From NCBI GenBank assembly GCA_951640195.1, contig OX621170.1, positions 496,001 to 560,000 on the forward strand: a DNA stretch of 64,000 nucleotides. The letters are read 5' to 3'. The number at the start of each line of letters is the position of its first letter. The first letter of the stretch is position 1. Of this stretch, positions 1-12,500 are shown in pieces. The notes beneath the pieces were generated by a model. That model made no database searches. It saw only the letters and a program-made list of their open reading frames with translations, and was not told the origin of the DNA. This DNA is from Porpolomopsis calyptriformis (lineage: Eukaryota; Basidiomycota; Agaricomycetes; Agaricales; Hygrophoraceae). The position numbers were made by a program, and so were the translations under genes.

Positions 1-653
1 AGTACGCGTGCTACAAGCCTTCAATGCAGGAAACAAAAGACTTTGATATCGGGGCCTACTTCGCTGAGATTCGTCTGCATACGTGCAGAGGCCAAAATCT
101 ACATTTCCTGTCAACCGCATTCGGAAGCCATTCTTGGGATTCACGATGCTGACACCATCCCCAGTGCCAATTCTCATCTCAGGATATATAGCGACAGGGC
201 TTTTAGGGTCGCCATCGGCCGAAAGCTCAGCCACAGCCAAGAGTATAGCATCCAAAATCATCCTGGCAGCTGGTTCAAACTAAACAGCGTCAGGTATTCT
301 ATGGCCATAACAGGGTGATGACTTACGGGCATACTGACAAAACGATATATACGATTGATTTGGGCACATAAAAGATAGGCGGAATCGGTGAAGGCGGTAC
401 CATCGTGCAAACATTCCTCGTTTACGACTAAGACCTTGCGGTTTATTCCCATGCTCATAAGGTCGTTTTTATCCACAGAGGAAAAACTGAATTGCTAAGG
501 ATGATGATAAAATGGCATATGAAATTGAGACCTCACCGCGCACCATTTGGTTGGTTGCCCCTCGGTGCCAGAAACCTCTTGTGAGGCTGGAAATCGCTGA
601 CGAGCCGATTGCATCTCGATGTCATAAACGCTACGCTTTCGTTTATTAGGCAT
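1..653 (-). CDS. Unknown basidiomycete protein, 5' part (runs off left edge)
   Basis: Three exons join in frame: 653-537, 494-327 and 279-1 (open through the window edge). The start at 653 gives MPNKRKRSVYDIEM. Both introns have GT-AG ends and the phases agree (39 and 56 whole codons). The visible 188 residues carry blocks such as KVLVVNEECLHDGTAFTD, FEPAARMILDAI, PEMRIGTGDG and RLTGNVDFGLCTY. I associate the last two with a family of lineage-restricted basidiomycete hypothetical proteins, but I cannot name a biochemical function. A nuclease-like fold is possible but the decisive C-terminal part is missing. I am confident it is a real gene and unsure of its role. Confidence 0.6.
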
Positions 654-1266
654 TGCCAGCAAGGAGAATGGCAAGACAAGTCAATGTAAAAAACGAGCAG
701 ATGTGCAGGTAGAAGGTAGCGTGACCTTCGTTTTTTTGTTTTCAGCATTTATACCGCAGCAAGCAAACGTACGTGCTAAGCCGCAGCTAGTCATCTACAA
801 CAACTAGCCCTGTAACTTTGTTTGTAGACTTATGAGGGGGTAGGCCGTGGGGCTTATAAGACATAGTGAGTTTTGTGGGTTCGGGGATTACGTTGGGGGT
901 TAAGCTTTGGGGTTGGTGGCATAAGATGGCGGTGACAACGACGACAGAATGAACAGGATAGGAAAGGTTCGTTATACGATATGCAGGTTGGCGGGGCGAC
1001 GAGGTGCTGTCGGCTTGGTTTTCCATCCCCTCTTTTTGGTGATGGGAAAGCTTCCTTGACTTTTTACGCCATTGCCATCGTTGACCCATACGTCCAGGTG
1101 TAAGCTTCTTTGACTTTGGCGTATGTTTGGATGGGTCAAAGACGACAAAGGTGGTTTGAGTTGAAGAGGTACCTGAGGTGACCTTCGTTTTCACGTTAAG
1201 GGCACAGCCTTTTTTTGCGCGCCTATCTGTCCTTGATCCATCGCTCATCCATCCAATTCTCTGTCG
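654..1266. other. Intergenic region upstream of NLR A
   Basis: No supported gene. A 153-codon reading frame on the - strand (787-1248) starts only 18 bases from the NLR A start codon, inside a leader also present before NLR B, and has low-complexity composition, so I do not accept it. The last 60 bases (gcgcgcctat, then catccatccaatt) are shared with the 5' leader of NLR B at about 9499-9551 and probably hold the conserved promoter or 5' UTR. Confidence 0.5.
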
Positions 1267-4200
1267 ATGTTCCGCTCCAAAAAACCAAAGTCAGAGAACA
1301 ACGAGAAGTTGAAGCAGGCGTGCTCCACCACTGTCAGTGCGCTACAAACAACTCTCCGAATCGCAAAAGAAGTTGTGGGAGATGCTGCGGTGCCTGGACT
1401 AAAAGCAGGCCTAAGTGGTCTGCTGGTTGTGCTAGATGTTATCAAGGTAGATCGAAACTGTTGTATACTTACAACTTCTGACAATAATTGCAGAAAACTT
1501 CTCAAAACGCAGAGGACGTCGAAAAACTCTCAGAGCAGATCGAAGCTTTCAACGCATTCCTTGAAAATTCCAAGAATGAAGGGACACTTTCTCCAGTCAC
1601 AATCGACAGAATAAATCGTTTATTCACGTATGCTGCCTCCATACCGCAACGAACGAACTTAATCTGCGTTTCATTAGCACGCTGAATCCAACATTAGAAG
1701 AACTGAAAAAGATGGCCTCCCAAGGTCGAATAATGCGCTTCATCCATTCCGACGATAATGCGCAGTTGATTACTGGTTATATCCAGACAATTGCATCGTC
1801 AATAGAAAGGTTTACGGTATGTCTATCCGCTTGGATAGATCGGTATTTGAATGATATGGATCTGTGTCGGACCTTGTGTGCAGGCAGAGACTGCGCTTAG
1901 AATTGAGTCGGCACTTGACGTGTGTTAATTTCTCGCCACCCTAATTCAATCATCCCTCATGTACTCCTAGGAACATACCGTCAGGAGTGAGGAACATGCT
2001 ATCAGGGCCGAGGAACATGCTATCAGGGCCGAGAAGCATGCCGCCAGGGCCGATGAACACGCTATCAGGATTCAAGAGAAAATAGACCACATTCATGAAA
2101 CTACAACCAAGGAACTTCAGGTATAGGCTATCCATGCATCATCAATAATCGTCGCTAACTTCGCTTTTATTTGCTTTCTAGGAAGTAAAAGGCAGATTAG
2201 AAGCAAAAGGTAATTACTGGTAATTATCGATATACGATGAAGATGACATATGCAACCTAGACCACCGCCTCCCATACGCCCTCTTTTCTCCTTTTAACTC
2301 GAAACATCGAGAGAAATGTTTGGAAGGCACCAGAACAGATACTCTCGCTCAAATTTTTCGCTGGATTGGTCTCGGTGATTTACAACCTCAACTTGATCCT
2401 ATTTTGGACAGAGAGGTGAATATTGTCGCAACAAATACTTGTATCTTTTGGATCAACGGATCGGCTGGGACCGGGAAAACAACAATTGCTTACACCGTGG
2501 CGGAGGAGTGCATGACTCATGGTGTGCTTGGCGCAAGCTTTTTCTGCTCTCGTGACGATGCAGATTGCGGCAACCCAAATCTGATCTTCACCAGTATCGC
2601 CAACCAGCTTGGGATTTTCAGCGCATCATTCAAAGCGGAGGTTACTCGTGCTCTGAAATCAAATCCCGACATTGGCTACACCATTCCTTCATATCAACTC
2701 CAGGAGCTGATCGTAAAGCCTCTTCGAACACTCGGGAACTCATTCGCTCCATGTGTTGTTGTATTGGATGCACTCGACGAATGCAAAGAGACTGGGACGA
2801 CGTCAATCATCTTATCCTCACTTTCCCGCCATGCCAACGAATTGTTCCCGCTGAAGTTCTTAGTGACGAGTCGACCGGAAAAGCATATTACCACTGTCTT
2901 TAAATCACGCGAATTGGACCAGGTCACTTGGCGGTACATTTTGCACGAAGTGGCATTAGGCGTCGTGCAGAGCGATATCAAACACTACCTTTCGATGAAG
3001 CTTACTTCCATGCGAGAGTCCCATCACGTTGAAGACGAATGGCCCTGTGGATCTGATATTGATGCCTTGGCGCGAATGTCTTTTGGACTTTTCATTTTTG
3101 CGTCAACGTCAATCAGGTTCATCGAAGATCGAAACTATTGCGATCCGAAAGATCAACTTGCGCGTCTTCTATGTAATGCGCCTACTGCAACGGAAGACTC
3201 GTCTCCGCATTACCACCTTGATCAGCTATACACTCAAGTGTTGAACCACGCATTTCCAAAGATATCCTCTACTCTTTCTGATCGTCTGAAGAAGATTCTA
3301 GGCACGATCGTTCTCCTTCGAGACCCACTCTCTGCCGCTGCTCTTGGACGGTTACTAGGCGTGTCGTCAGTGCGAGCGACCTTGCAGCATCTTCATTCGG
3401 TCATCACGGTGCCTGATGATGACACGCAAGTGATTCGAACTCTTCATCCATCATTTTTCGACTTTATAACGAATTCCACACGATGCCTGAATCTAAAATA
3501 TGTTGTTGACACTCAGGCGCAACATACGCTACTTGCACACGCCTGTCTTGATGCCATGAAACAGCTGAAGCGAGATATCTGTCGAATCCGAAATCCGTCT
3601 TTACTCAATACCGAAGTGGATGACCTTCCGATGCGTGTCAATGCTTGTATTCCACCTGAACTGCAGTATGCATGTCGCCATTGGTCTTGGCACTTGGAAA
3701 ATGCTACGTTCTCTGACATTCTTGTCGACCTTGTGAACAAGTTTTGTTTGAATTATCTATTGTACTGGGTGGAAGCGCTGAGTCTGATGGGGGACCTTCG
3801 AAATGGTTTGCTTGCATTAGATGTCGCACAAAAGGCGATTGTTGTATGTTGTCATTTTTCTTACCAATGGCCAGTGCTCATTCGATCCCGCAGAAAGCGG
3901 ATAAAGGGATGACTAATGCCAAGGATTTACTTCACGATTGCGAGCGGTTTACCCGGGAATTCTTTTGGATCATCAGTAACTCTTCGCTTCAAATATACCA
4001 CTCTGGATTACTGTTCACTCCTAAGGAAACGTTGATCAAAAAGACATATGGGAGTGAACTAGACCTTCCGGTGAAAATATACTATGGATTGGATGAGATG
4101 TGGAATTCATGCATACGGACGATAGAAGGACATTCCCATAGTGTTCAATCTGTCGCATTCTCCCCCGACGGCACGCGTATCGTGTCTGGGTCTTTCGACA

Positions 4201-5903
4201 ATACTGTTCGGTTGTGGGACTCAGTGAGCGGTGCACATCTGAATACCCTGAAGGGACGTTCCTCCTATGTGTATTCGGTCGCGTTCTCTCCAGATGGGAT
4301 GTGTATTGTGTCTGGATCCAGAGATTATACTGTTCGGCTTTGGGATGCAGTGAGCGGTGCACATCTGAAAACCCTCAAGGGACATTCCGACATTGTACGA
4401 TCGGTCGCCTTCTCCCCCGACGGCACGCGTATCGTGTCTGGATCTCTCGACAATACTGTTCGGTTGTGGGACGCAGTGAGTGGTGCACATCTGAATACCC
4501 TCAAGGGACATTCCTCCTTTGTGTATTCGGTCGCGTTCTCTCCAGATGGCGTGCGTATTGTGTCAGGAGGCGATTACAGTACTGTTCGGCTGTGGGACGC
4601 AGTCAGTGGTGCACATCTGAACACCCTCAAGGGACATTCCAGTTCAGTATATTCTGTCGCGTTCTCTCCAGATGGTAGGCGCATTGTGTCTGGATCCGAA
4701 GACGGGACTGTTCGGCTGTGGGATGCGATGAGTGGTGCACATCTAAACATCCTCGAGGGACATTCCTTCTGGGTGTATTCGGTCGCGTTCTCCCCCGACG
4801 GCACGCGTATCCTGTCTGGATCTAACGACAAAACTGTTCGGTTGTGGGATGCAGTGAGCGGTGCACATCTGAATACCTTCAAGGGACATTCCCACGGGGT
4901 GTGTTCGGTAGCGTTCTCTCCAGATGGCATGCGTATTGTGTCTGGATCCGCCGATGAGACTGTTCGGATGTGGGACGCAGTGAGCGATGAGCACCTGAAT
5001 ACCCTTGAGGCAGATTCCTCCCTCATGAAATCCGCCGCGTTCTCCCCTGATGGCAGGCGTATCGTGTCTGGATCCATGGATGGGACTGTTCGGCTGTGGG
5101 ATGCAGTAAGTGGTGCACATCTGAATACCCTCAAGGGACATCCCTCCCCTGTGAATTCGGTCGCGTTCTCTCCAGATGGCATGCGTATTGTGTCTGGATC
5201 CAGCGACAATACTGTTCGGCTGTGGGACGCAGTGAGCGGTGCACATCTGAACACCCTCGACGGACATTCCTTATACATACGATCGATCACATTCTCTCCT
5301 GATGGCACGCGTATCGCGTCTGGATCTGGCGACAATACTGTTCAGCTGTGGGATGCCGTCAGCGGTGCACATCTGAACACCCTCAAGGGACATTCCGTAG
5401 ACTCTGTGGCATTCTCTCCCGATGGCACATGTATCGCGTGTGGATCCGACCACGATACTGTTCGGCTGTGGGACGCAGTGAGCGGTGCACATCTAAGTAC
5501 CCTCGACGGACATTCCAACTGGGTAGAATCGGTCGGATTCTCCCCTGATGGCACACGTATCGTGTCTGCATCCCGCCATGAAATTATTCTGTGGGACTCA
5601 GAGAGCGGAGAACGTCTGGATACCCTCGCAGCAGAGATCGGCTTGGTTAAACCGGTCGCGCAATCTTATAGTTTATGCCAGAACTCGCTTACCGATCGCT
5701 CAAACCCAACTAGTCCGGTGTTTGGTTATGTCGCGGAAGACTGGTGGGTCCATTGCATTGCTGGGAACCGACGGCTTTTCTGGATTCCGGTCTCCTATAG
5801 ACCCGAGGTCTCGGCTGTGAACGGTGATCGTGTAGTTTTCTGCACAAGGAATCGTATCATTATTCTCGAGTTTACATGCACGGACTCTTATTTTAATCTT
5901 TAG
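1267..5903 (+). CDS. NLR A: MLKL-like N-terminus, coiled coil, NACHT, WD40
   Basis: Eight exons: 1267-1446, 1494-1627, 1678-1816, 1884-1919, 1971-2120, 2182-2209, 2261-3843 and 3894-5903. They sum to 4260 nt, or 1419 residues, with all phases agreeing. Residues 1-163 are helical, with the signature VPGLKAGLSGLLVVLDVIK typical of fungal domains resembling the MLKL four-helix bundle. Residues 164-213 are charged heptads (EEHAIRA). The NACHT NTPase has a P-loop GSAGTGKTT (about 289-297) and Walker B VVVLDALDE. Twelve 42-residue WD40 repeats cover about 824-1326, then a degenerate tail. STAND proteins of this kind sense a ligand through the repeats, oligomerise through NACHT and fire the N-terminal effector; a membrane-active death role is inferred. 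It is duplicated as NLR B and inverted as NLR C. Confidence 0.9.
1971..2075 (+). repeat. 21-bp tandem repeat encoding coiled-coil heptads (5 units)
   Basis: Five consecutive 21-bp units in exon 5 of NLR A start at 1971, 1992, 2013, 2034 and 2055. Units 2 and 3 are identical. They encode EHTVRSE, EHAIRAE, EHAIRAE, KHAARAD and EHAIRIQ. In NLR B the same exon has only two units (10249-10290) and NLR C lacks the exon. Confidence 0.9.
4138..5630 (+). repeat. 12 x 126-bp WD40 array of NLR A
   Basis: Twelve head-to-tail units of about 126 bp (unit 11 is 6 bp shorter) encode the consensus GHSxxVxSVAFSPDG, then RIVSGSxDxTVRLWDAVSG. Units are nearly identical except at a few codons after GHS and around the SxDxT turn. 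Such internal conservation with a few hypervariable positions is the pattern described for fungal HET-E/NWD genes. Confidence 0.92.
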
Positions 5904-6958
5904 CTTTTTTGTTATCTCGTGGACACCCCTTATTACTAGGCATTAACTCTCTACCGATTGCCTCTGGATATGTAACCATTGATCAGAATTTTTCGGATCC
6001 AGAGATTGCGCACTGGGGATAGAGATAAAACCAGCGCGAGACTGATATCAATTCTGGATTGGTCAGTTTCATCTGCAGAGGATGATGATCACACGGAGTA
6101 TAGTTGGATCGACGATCATCCATCGCGCCTCCAAAGAGACTGATTTGTCGTTCCCGACGTCAGCTGATTGGCACATGTTGAGGTATCTGGATGGCATAGG
6201 ATCGGACAGATAGCGACAGTAAGGCGCAGGACGCGCAACGGGAACCACACTAGCATGCGGGAGGGGGTAGGTTTCTGGAGAACCACAAGGGTTGTGTTGT
6301 AAGAGATACCTGAGGAGGGAAACAACTCTAGCAAAGACCAGGAATGTCGGAGCCACTCTCCACAGAGGAATGGGAAAAGGACGAGGGAATGACAATTTCA
6401 TCGCCAGCATGGCCACTAGCTCTTCACCTTCTGTGTCTTGTTCTGAGATCCGGTATTCCTCTTGGATGAGGGGGGGCGGGAGTGTACATTTCGGCCATGA
6501 TAACTTGCTCTGAACTAGAATGGTGGTAAGTTTCTTGCCGTAACAGATGGAGACGTAGCAGGAGTCGATAAAGAAATACTTCAGGTGACCCTCAAGTAAC
6601 CCAAACATTGGAAATTAGCGGCAAGGTAGGCGGCGGGGAGGATGTGAGGACAGGGAACGACGATCTGAACCACGAAGCGAGTTGTTTACGACGGAGGTTG
6701 GGGCATGGAAAGCGGGAGGATGGCATTGAGAATGAGAATGAGAACGAGAATGGGGATAGTGAATGGATCGTGGTAGAAGTTGGATGGACAGGTGAGATAA
6801 TTGACGATGTAGTTTCCAGTGATTGTTGAGCCCAAGTGAAGCTAGTAAATGCGGCACTGAAGTCTTCACAGTGACGCTTGCTACGGTACTTTCTACACCT
6901 TCATTGATGAGTAGATTTTCTTATCTGGAGGAATTGAAATCTTCGCGTGGGTCCTTAT
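5904..6958. other. Intergenic region with duplicated 3' flank
   Basis: About 5904-6250 matches 14125-14470 downstream of NLR B with small indels, so the duplication extends about 350 bp beyond the stop codon. The rest (6250-6958) shows no domain. Reading frames at 6069-6608 and 6615-6869 (- strand) match nothing I recognise, and the first overlaps the duplicated flank, so they are not called. Confidence 0.5.
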
Positions 6959-9289
6959 TCATGTAGTCAGCAGCTTCGCGACGCTGCTCTGGAGCCCATT
7001 CCAAACTGCACAAGAAAGTGGTGTTTGACCATCTGAGTCCTTTGAATTTGCGTCAACATCATTGCGCGCCGCCGGCAGCTTCACGACACCCTCGTGCCCA
7101 GACTCAGCTGCATAAGAAAGAGGAGTTCGATCATCTGATTCCATGGGATCAGCGTCGACATCATCCCGAGCAACCAGTAGCTTCACGACACCCTCGTGCC
7201 CATTCCAAGCTGCATACGAAAGAGGAGTTCGACCATCTGAGCCCTTGTGATCTGCGTCAACATCATCCCGCCTCACCAGCAGCTTCACAACCCCTTCGCA
7301 CCCATTGGAAGCTGCATACGAAAGTCCTTTGAATCTGCGTCAACATTATCACATGCAACCAGACTCATCATTGCGCCCGAGTTTTCCTCAATAGCCGCAA
7401 TCAAGAGGGGCGTTCGACCATCGCTATCCACACAATTTGAATTTGCACCATTTTCCAGTTGATAACGGACAATCTGGTCCAAGTCGAGGAAAGCAGATAG
7501 ATGGACACCAGAGAAATGCCTTGGAACTTCTTGACTATACCGGTACCTATGTGGTTGAGATACCAGCATAACTTGACTGACGGATGCAACTTTTGAATCG
7601 TGGCGAAGAAAACGTATTGCCAAGTCTTTGACACTTTCTTGGTGTCGACGTGTATGATGGCCCCAGTTCGTGGCAGCGTAGCCAAGGAATGGGTTGTCTT
7701 TCAAAAAGGATCAATTCGTCATCGCTCTGACAATAGCCATGCGCAAACACGTCAAATGAAAGGTATCTGAGGCACGACGCCGCAATATTAGCCTCAGCAT
7801 TCGTAAATCGGGATTCACATTGATTTTCAAAATATTACTGAGTTGTATAGTCTGTATGGATTGCATCCTTAATATGTTATTCAAACAATATATGTTCCAC
7901 TTACGAACAAGGCGAATGGTATGTTGACCATCAATCACAACCAATCCAGCGCAGACAGAAGTCAGTTGCGAATCGAAGATGAGATCACCAGGGTCCATCT
8001 CCGTCATATAGGGTGAAATGGCGAAAGCATGTTGCAGCTCTTGGACAGTCGGTGGTCGATGAACATAAGTAATCCACGAAAGAACCCATTGGCCTAGTTC
8101 TCTGTCGTCCTTGCTTTGCCGCTCGATTCGATCCATAGCTTGATCGGAAATAGCATTTATATCACTTGGTAAATTATCGAGAGCCTTCATGACTCCTTTG
8201 ACACTCCTCTGTTGCGTCAACATGTTCATGTGCAGGCATGCCAGTAAAAACCTTGTAGGTGGGTCAGAAACAAAACCTGAGTGAATTCACGCAATGTTGA
8301 ACCTACTTACATCCCTTTGACATTCTCAACAATCTTCGTTTATGATACTCTCTCGCAGCCTAATCAAATGTTATGGATGAACTCGGTCACGTCACCATGG
8401 GTCGCACGAATATCGATACGCAATGCTTCCCAAAAATGTTCCTCGATTGAAGATAGGTGTCGCAAGGTCACCATGATGTTGACAGGTCCATTCAAAGATC
8501 GAAGCGAGCTCAGGAGGTTCGCCTGCGATCCATCACTTTCAGAGCATTCGTCCAAGCCATCAACGACAATGAATACCTTGCCACACATCTTGATTTTTGT
8601 CTCCAATCCAGCAGTAAACTCGTCCAGCGTAGGGGAGGTGTTATTCTTTGATGACGATCATAGAATGCTTTGATGTGGTCAGATATTGTGGGACTGTCTT
8701 GGATCATTTGCTTGAGTAGACTTGCGATAAGATTCTTGGCGGTTTGCAGCATCTGCTCCTTATAATTGCAATAGATGCATGCAACTCTGACGTATGTCAT
8801 TCGTGGAGGAGCCCTGGAGATGGTTTGTGACAATGGACCTAGCAAATAACTGCAATCAGTCTTAATCGGTAAACCACTCGGACAATGTCATTACGCAAGG
8901 GTAGTCTTTCCAGCACCAGCTATCAATTGATAAGGTCGATGTTACCCGATAGAGATAAAAAACAATCTGACGATTTCCGGGGCACCACAATATTTGTGAC
9001 ATCCCATTCTGCCAGGCTTGAAGTGTTGTGGATTCAAGCAACCACGTTCCGGTACCTTTTTTCGCGTGAAGAAAAGCACTCTGCGATGCCCTGAAGTTGA
9101 GTTTGGACAGCCACTCTGTGATATCGCGGCACTGTTAGTCTTGAGGAATCATCAATACATTTCCTTGCCCTTCTAGCCGATTAAAGTAGGGTTTCATGAC
9201 AACTCACATGGTTCAGAATCAGAGTGAGAGTGGTAGTTAAACTGGTCCCTGCCAACCGAGTTGGCATTGAACGTGATGGATGTGCTCAT
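6959..9289 (-). pseudogene. NACHT-ankyrin STAND gene, disabled
   Basis: From the start at 9289 the frame reads MSTSITFNANSVGRDQFNY, then after introns the motifs RDITEWLSKLNFRA, LLESTTLQAWQNG, P-loop CPGNPGAGKTTLA (split by an intron), NYKEQ, Walker B VFIVVDGLDEC, a hinge region, HTIRLVHYTTQ and at least four ankyrin units (DGRTPLSYAAWNGHEGVVKLL). Several lesions break it: a frameshift before the YCNYKEQ block (about 8790), another before the TLDEF block (about 8645), a loss of frame near FIHN (about 8365), a TAA where Glu is expected in HYTTQ-E-YFE (about 7835), a shift near 7705, and a deletion that removes SDGRTP from one ankyrin unit (about 7325). It lies head-to-head with NLR B, 262 bp apart. 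Confidence 0.8.
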
Positions 9290-9551
9290 GTTGTTGTGTA
9301 TCTGCGAGCACACGATACCATTCCGTCAGAGGTGGAACTGCCAAAGCAAGTTTACATACCGGTACAGAGGCGACAGATATGGACTCAAGACTCGACGCTT
9401 AGAGACAATTGGGGTGAAAGCAAAGGAGGATCGCTGTATCACTGGTGGCGGGGTCGAATTCTGTGACTATCAAAATGACTGTTCCGGGCATGTTCCTTTT
9501 CGCGCGCCTATCCTGCCTTGATCCATCTCACATCCATCCAATTCTCTGTCA
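9290..9551. promoter_or_regulatory. Shared divergent promoter, ANK pseudogene / NLR B
   Basis: 262 bases separate the start codon of the NACHT-ankyrin pseudogene (9289, -) from that of NLR B (9552, +). The 50 bases before NLR B are similar to the leader of NLR A and to the relic near 31650. A possible 5' exon of the pseudogene ends at a gtatgt donor near 9360, with an acceptor near 9300. The promoter role is inferred from arrangement. Confidence 0.45.
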
Positions 9552-12500
9552 ATGTTCCGCTCCACTAAACCAAAGTCAGAGAACAAAGAGAAGTTGAAGC
9601 AGGCGTGCTCCACCGCTGTCAGTGCGCTGCAAGCAACTCTCCGAATAGCGAAAGAAGCTGCAGGAGAGGCTGCAGTGCCTGGACTAAAAGCAGGCATAGG
9701 TGGGCTACTACTTGTGCTAGATGTTATCAAGGTAGATCGAAATCGTTGTCTATATTTACATCTTCTGACGAAAGTTGCAGAAAACTTCTCAAAATGCAGA
9801 GGACATCGAGAAACTCTCAAAGCAGATCGAGGCTTTTAACACGATCCTTAAGAATGGAGGAATACTTTCTCCGGTTGCGATCGACAGAATAAATCGTCTA
9901 TTCACGTATGCTACCTACATACCACAATGAACCAACTTAACCTGTATTCCTATAGCACGTCGAATGCGGCATTGGAAGATTTGCAAAAGATGGCTTCCCG
10001 ACCGGCGATAATGCGCTTTATCCACTCCGATGATGATGCTCAATTGATCACTGGCCATATCCAGACAATTGCGTCGTCAATGCAAAGCTTTACGGTATGC
10101 TTATCTGCTTGGACAGTTCAGTGTTTGAATGATATGGATGTGTGTCGGACTTTGTGTGCAGGTGGAGACTACGCTTAGAATCGAGTCCGCACTTGAGGTG
10201 TGTTAATTTCCCGCCGCCCCAATTTGATCATCCCTCATGTACTCCTAGGAACATACCGTCAGGACCGAAGAACATGCTATCAGGACTCAAGAGAAAATAG
10301 ACCGTGTTCATGAAACTACAACCAAGGAACTTCAGGTATCGGCTATCCATGCATTAATAATGATTGTCACTAACTTGACTTTTACTGCTTGCGTTCCAGG
10401 AAGTAAAAGGCAGGTTAGACGCGAAAGGTAATTACTGGTAATTATCGATATACGATGAAGGTGACGTAGGCATCCTAGACCAGCACCTCCCATACGCCCT
10501 CTTTTCTCCTTTTAACTCGAAACATCGAGAGAAATGTTTGGAAGGCACCAGAACAGATACTCTCGCTCAAATTTTTCGCTGGATTGGTCTCGGTGATTTA
10601 CAACCTCAGCTTGATCCTATTTTGGACAGAGAGGCGAATATTGTCGCAACCAATACTTGTATCTTTTGGATCAACGGATCGGCTGGGACCGGGAAAACAA
10701 CAATTGCTTACACCGTGGCGGAGGAGTGCATGACTCATGGTGCGCTTGGCGCAAGCTTTTTCTGCTCTCGTGACGATGCGGATTGCAGCAACCCAAATCT
10801 GATCTTCACCAGTATTGCCAACCAGCTGGGGATTTTCAGCGCAACATTCAAAGCGGAGGTTACTCGTGCTCTGAAATTAAATCCCGACATTGGGTACACC
10901 ACTCCTTCATATCAACTCCAAGAGCTGATCGTAAAGCCTCTTCGAACACTCGGGAACTCATTCGCTCCATGTGTTGTTGTATTAGATGCACTCGACGAAT
11001 GCAAAGAGACTGGGACGACGTCAATCATCTTATCTTCACTTTCTCGCCATGCCAACGAATTGTTCCCGCTGAAGTTCTTAGTGACGAGTCGACCGGAAAA
11101 GCATATTACCACTGTCTTTAAATCACGCGAATTGGACCAGGTCACTTGGCGGTACATTTTGCACGAAGTGGCATTAGGCGTCGTGCAGAGCGATATCAAA
11201 CACTACCTTTCGATGAAGCTTACTTCCATGCGAGAGTCCCATCACGTTGAAGACGAATGGCCCTGTGGATCTGATATTGATGCCTTGGCGCGAATGTCTT
11301 TTGGACTTTTCATTTTTGCGTCAACGTCAATCAGGTTCATCGAAGATCGAAACTATTGCGATCCGAAAGATCAACTTGCGCGTCTTCTATGTAATGCGCC
11401 TACTGCAACGGAAGACTCGTCTCCGCATTACCACCTTGATCAGCTATACACTCAAGTGTTGAACCACGCATTTCCAAAGATATCCTCTACTCTTTCTGAT
11501 CGTCTGAAGAAGATTCTAGGCACGATCGTTCTCCTTCGAGACCCACTCTCTGCCGCTGCTCTTGGACGGTTACTAGGCGTGTCGTCAGTGCGAGCGACCT
11601 TGCAGCATCTTCATTCGGTCATCACGGTGCCTGATGATGACACGCAAGTGATTCGAACTCTTCATCCATCATTTTTCGACTTTATAACGAATTCCACACG
11701 ATGCCTGAATCTAAAATATGTTGTTGACACTCAGGCGCAACATACGCTACTTGCACACGCCTGTCTTGATGCCATGAAACAGCTGAAGCGAGATATCTGT
11801 CGAATCCGAAATCCGTCTTTACTCAATACCGAAGTGGACGACCTTCCGATGCGTGTCAATGCTTGTATTCCACCTGAACTGCAGTATGCATGTCGCCATT
11901 GGTCTTGGCACTTGGAAAATGCGACGTTCTCTGACATTCTTGTCGACCTGGTGAACAAGTTTTGTTTGAAATATCTATTGTACTGGGTGGAAGCGCTGAG
12001 TCTGATGGGGGACCTTCGAAATGGTTTGCTTGCCTTAGATGGCGCACAAAAGGCGATTGTTGTATGTTGTCATTTTTCTTACCAATGGCCAGTGCTCATT
12101 CGATCCCGCAGAAAGCGGATAAAGGGATGACTAATGCCAAGGATTTACTTCACGATTGCGAGCGGTTTACGCGGGAATTCTTTTGGATCATCAGTAACTC
12201 TTCGCTTCAAATATACCACTCTGGATTACTGTTCACTCCTCGGGAAACGTTGATCAAAAAGACATATGGAAGTGAACTAGACCTTCCGGTGAAAATATAC
12301 CATGGATTGGATGAGACGTGGAATTCATGCATACGGACGATAGAAGGACATTCCAGTTGGGTTCAATCCATCGCATTCTCCCCCGACGGTACGCGTATCG
12401 TGTCTGGATCTTTCGACAATACTGTTCGGTTGTGGGACTCAGTGAGCGGTGCACATCTGAATACCCTGAAGGGACATTCCTCCTTTGTGTATTCGGTCGC

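Noticed and set aside
787..1248. 153-codon reading frame on the - strand before NLR A
   Set aside because: Its first codons are antisense to the NLR leader shared with NLR B, it starts 18 bp from the NLR A start, and it has no recognisable motif.
1950..2135. Repeat peptide on the - strand (GPDSMFL units)
   Set aside because: Antisense shadow of the 21-bp heptad units in exon 5 of NLR A.
4036..5571. Long reading frames antisense or out of frame to the WD40 arrays (also 12254-13808 and 35226-36767)
   Set aside because: They are periodic shadows of the 126-bp repeats, whose multiple-of-three length keeps all frames open; residues such as MCTAHCVPQPNS repeat with the DNA period.
6069..6608. 179-codon - strand frame downstream of NLR A
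   Set aside because: Partly inside the duplicated 3' flank; the copy downstream of NLR B does not keep the frame, and no family is recognised.
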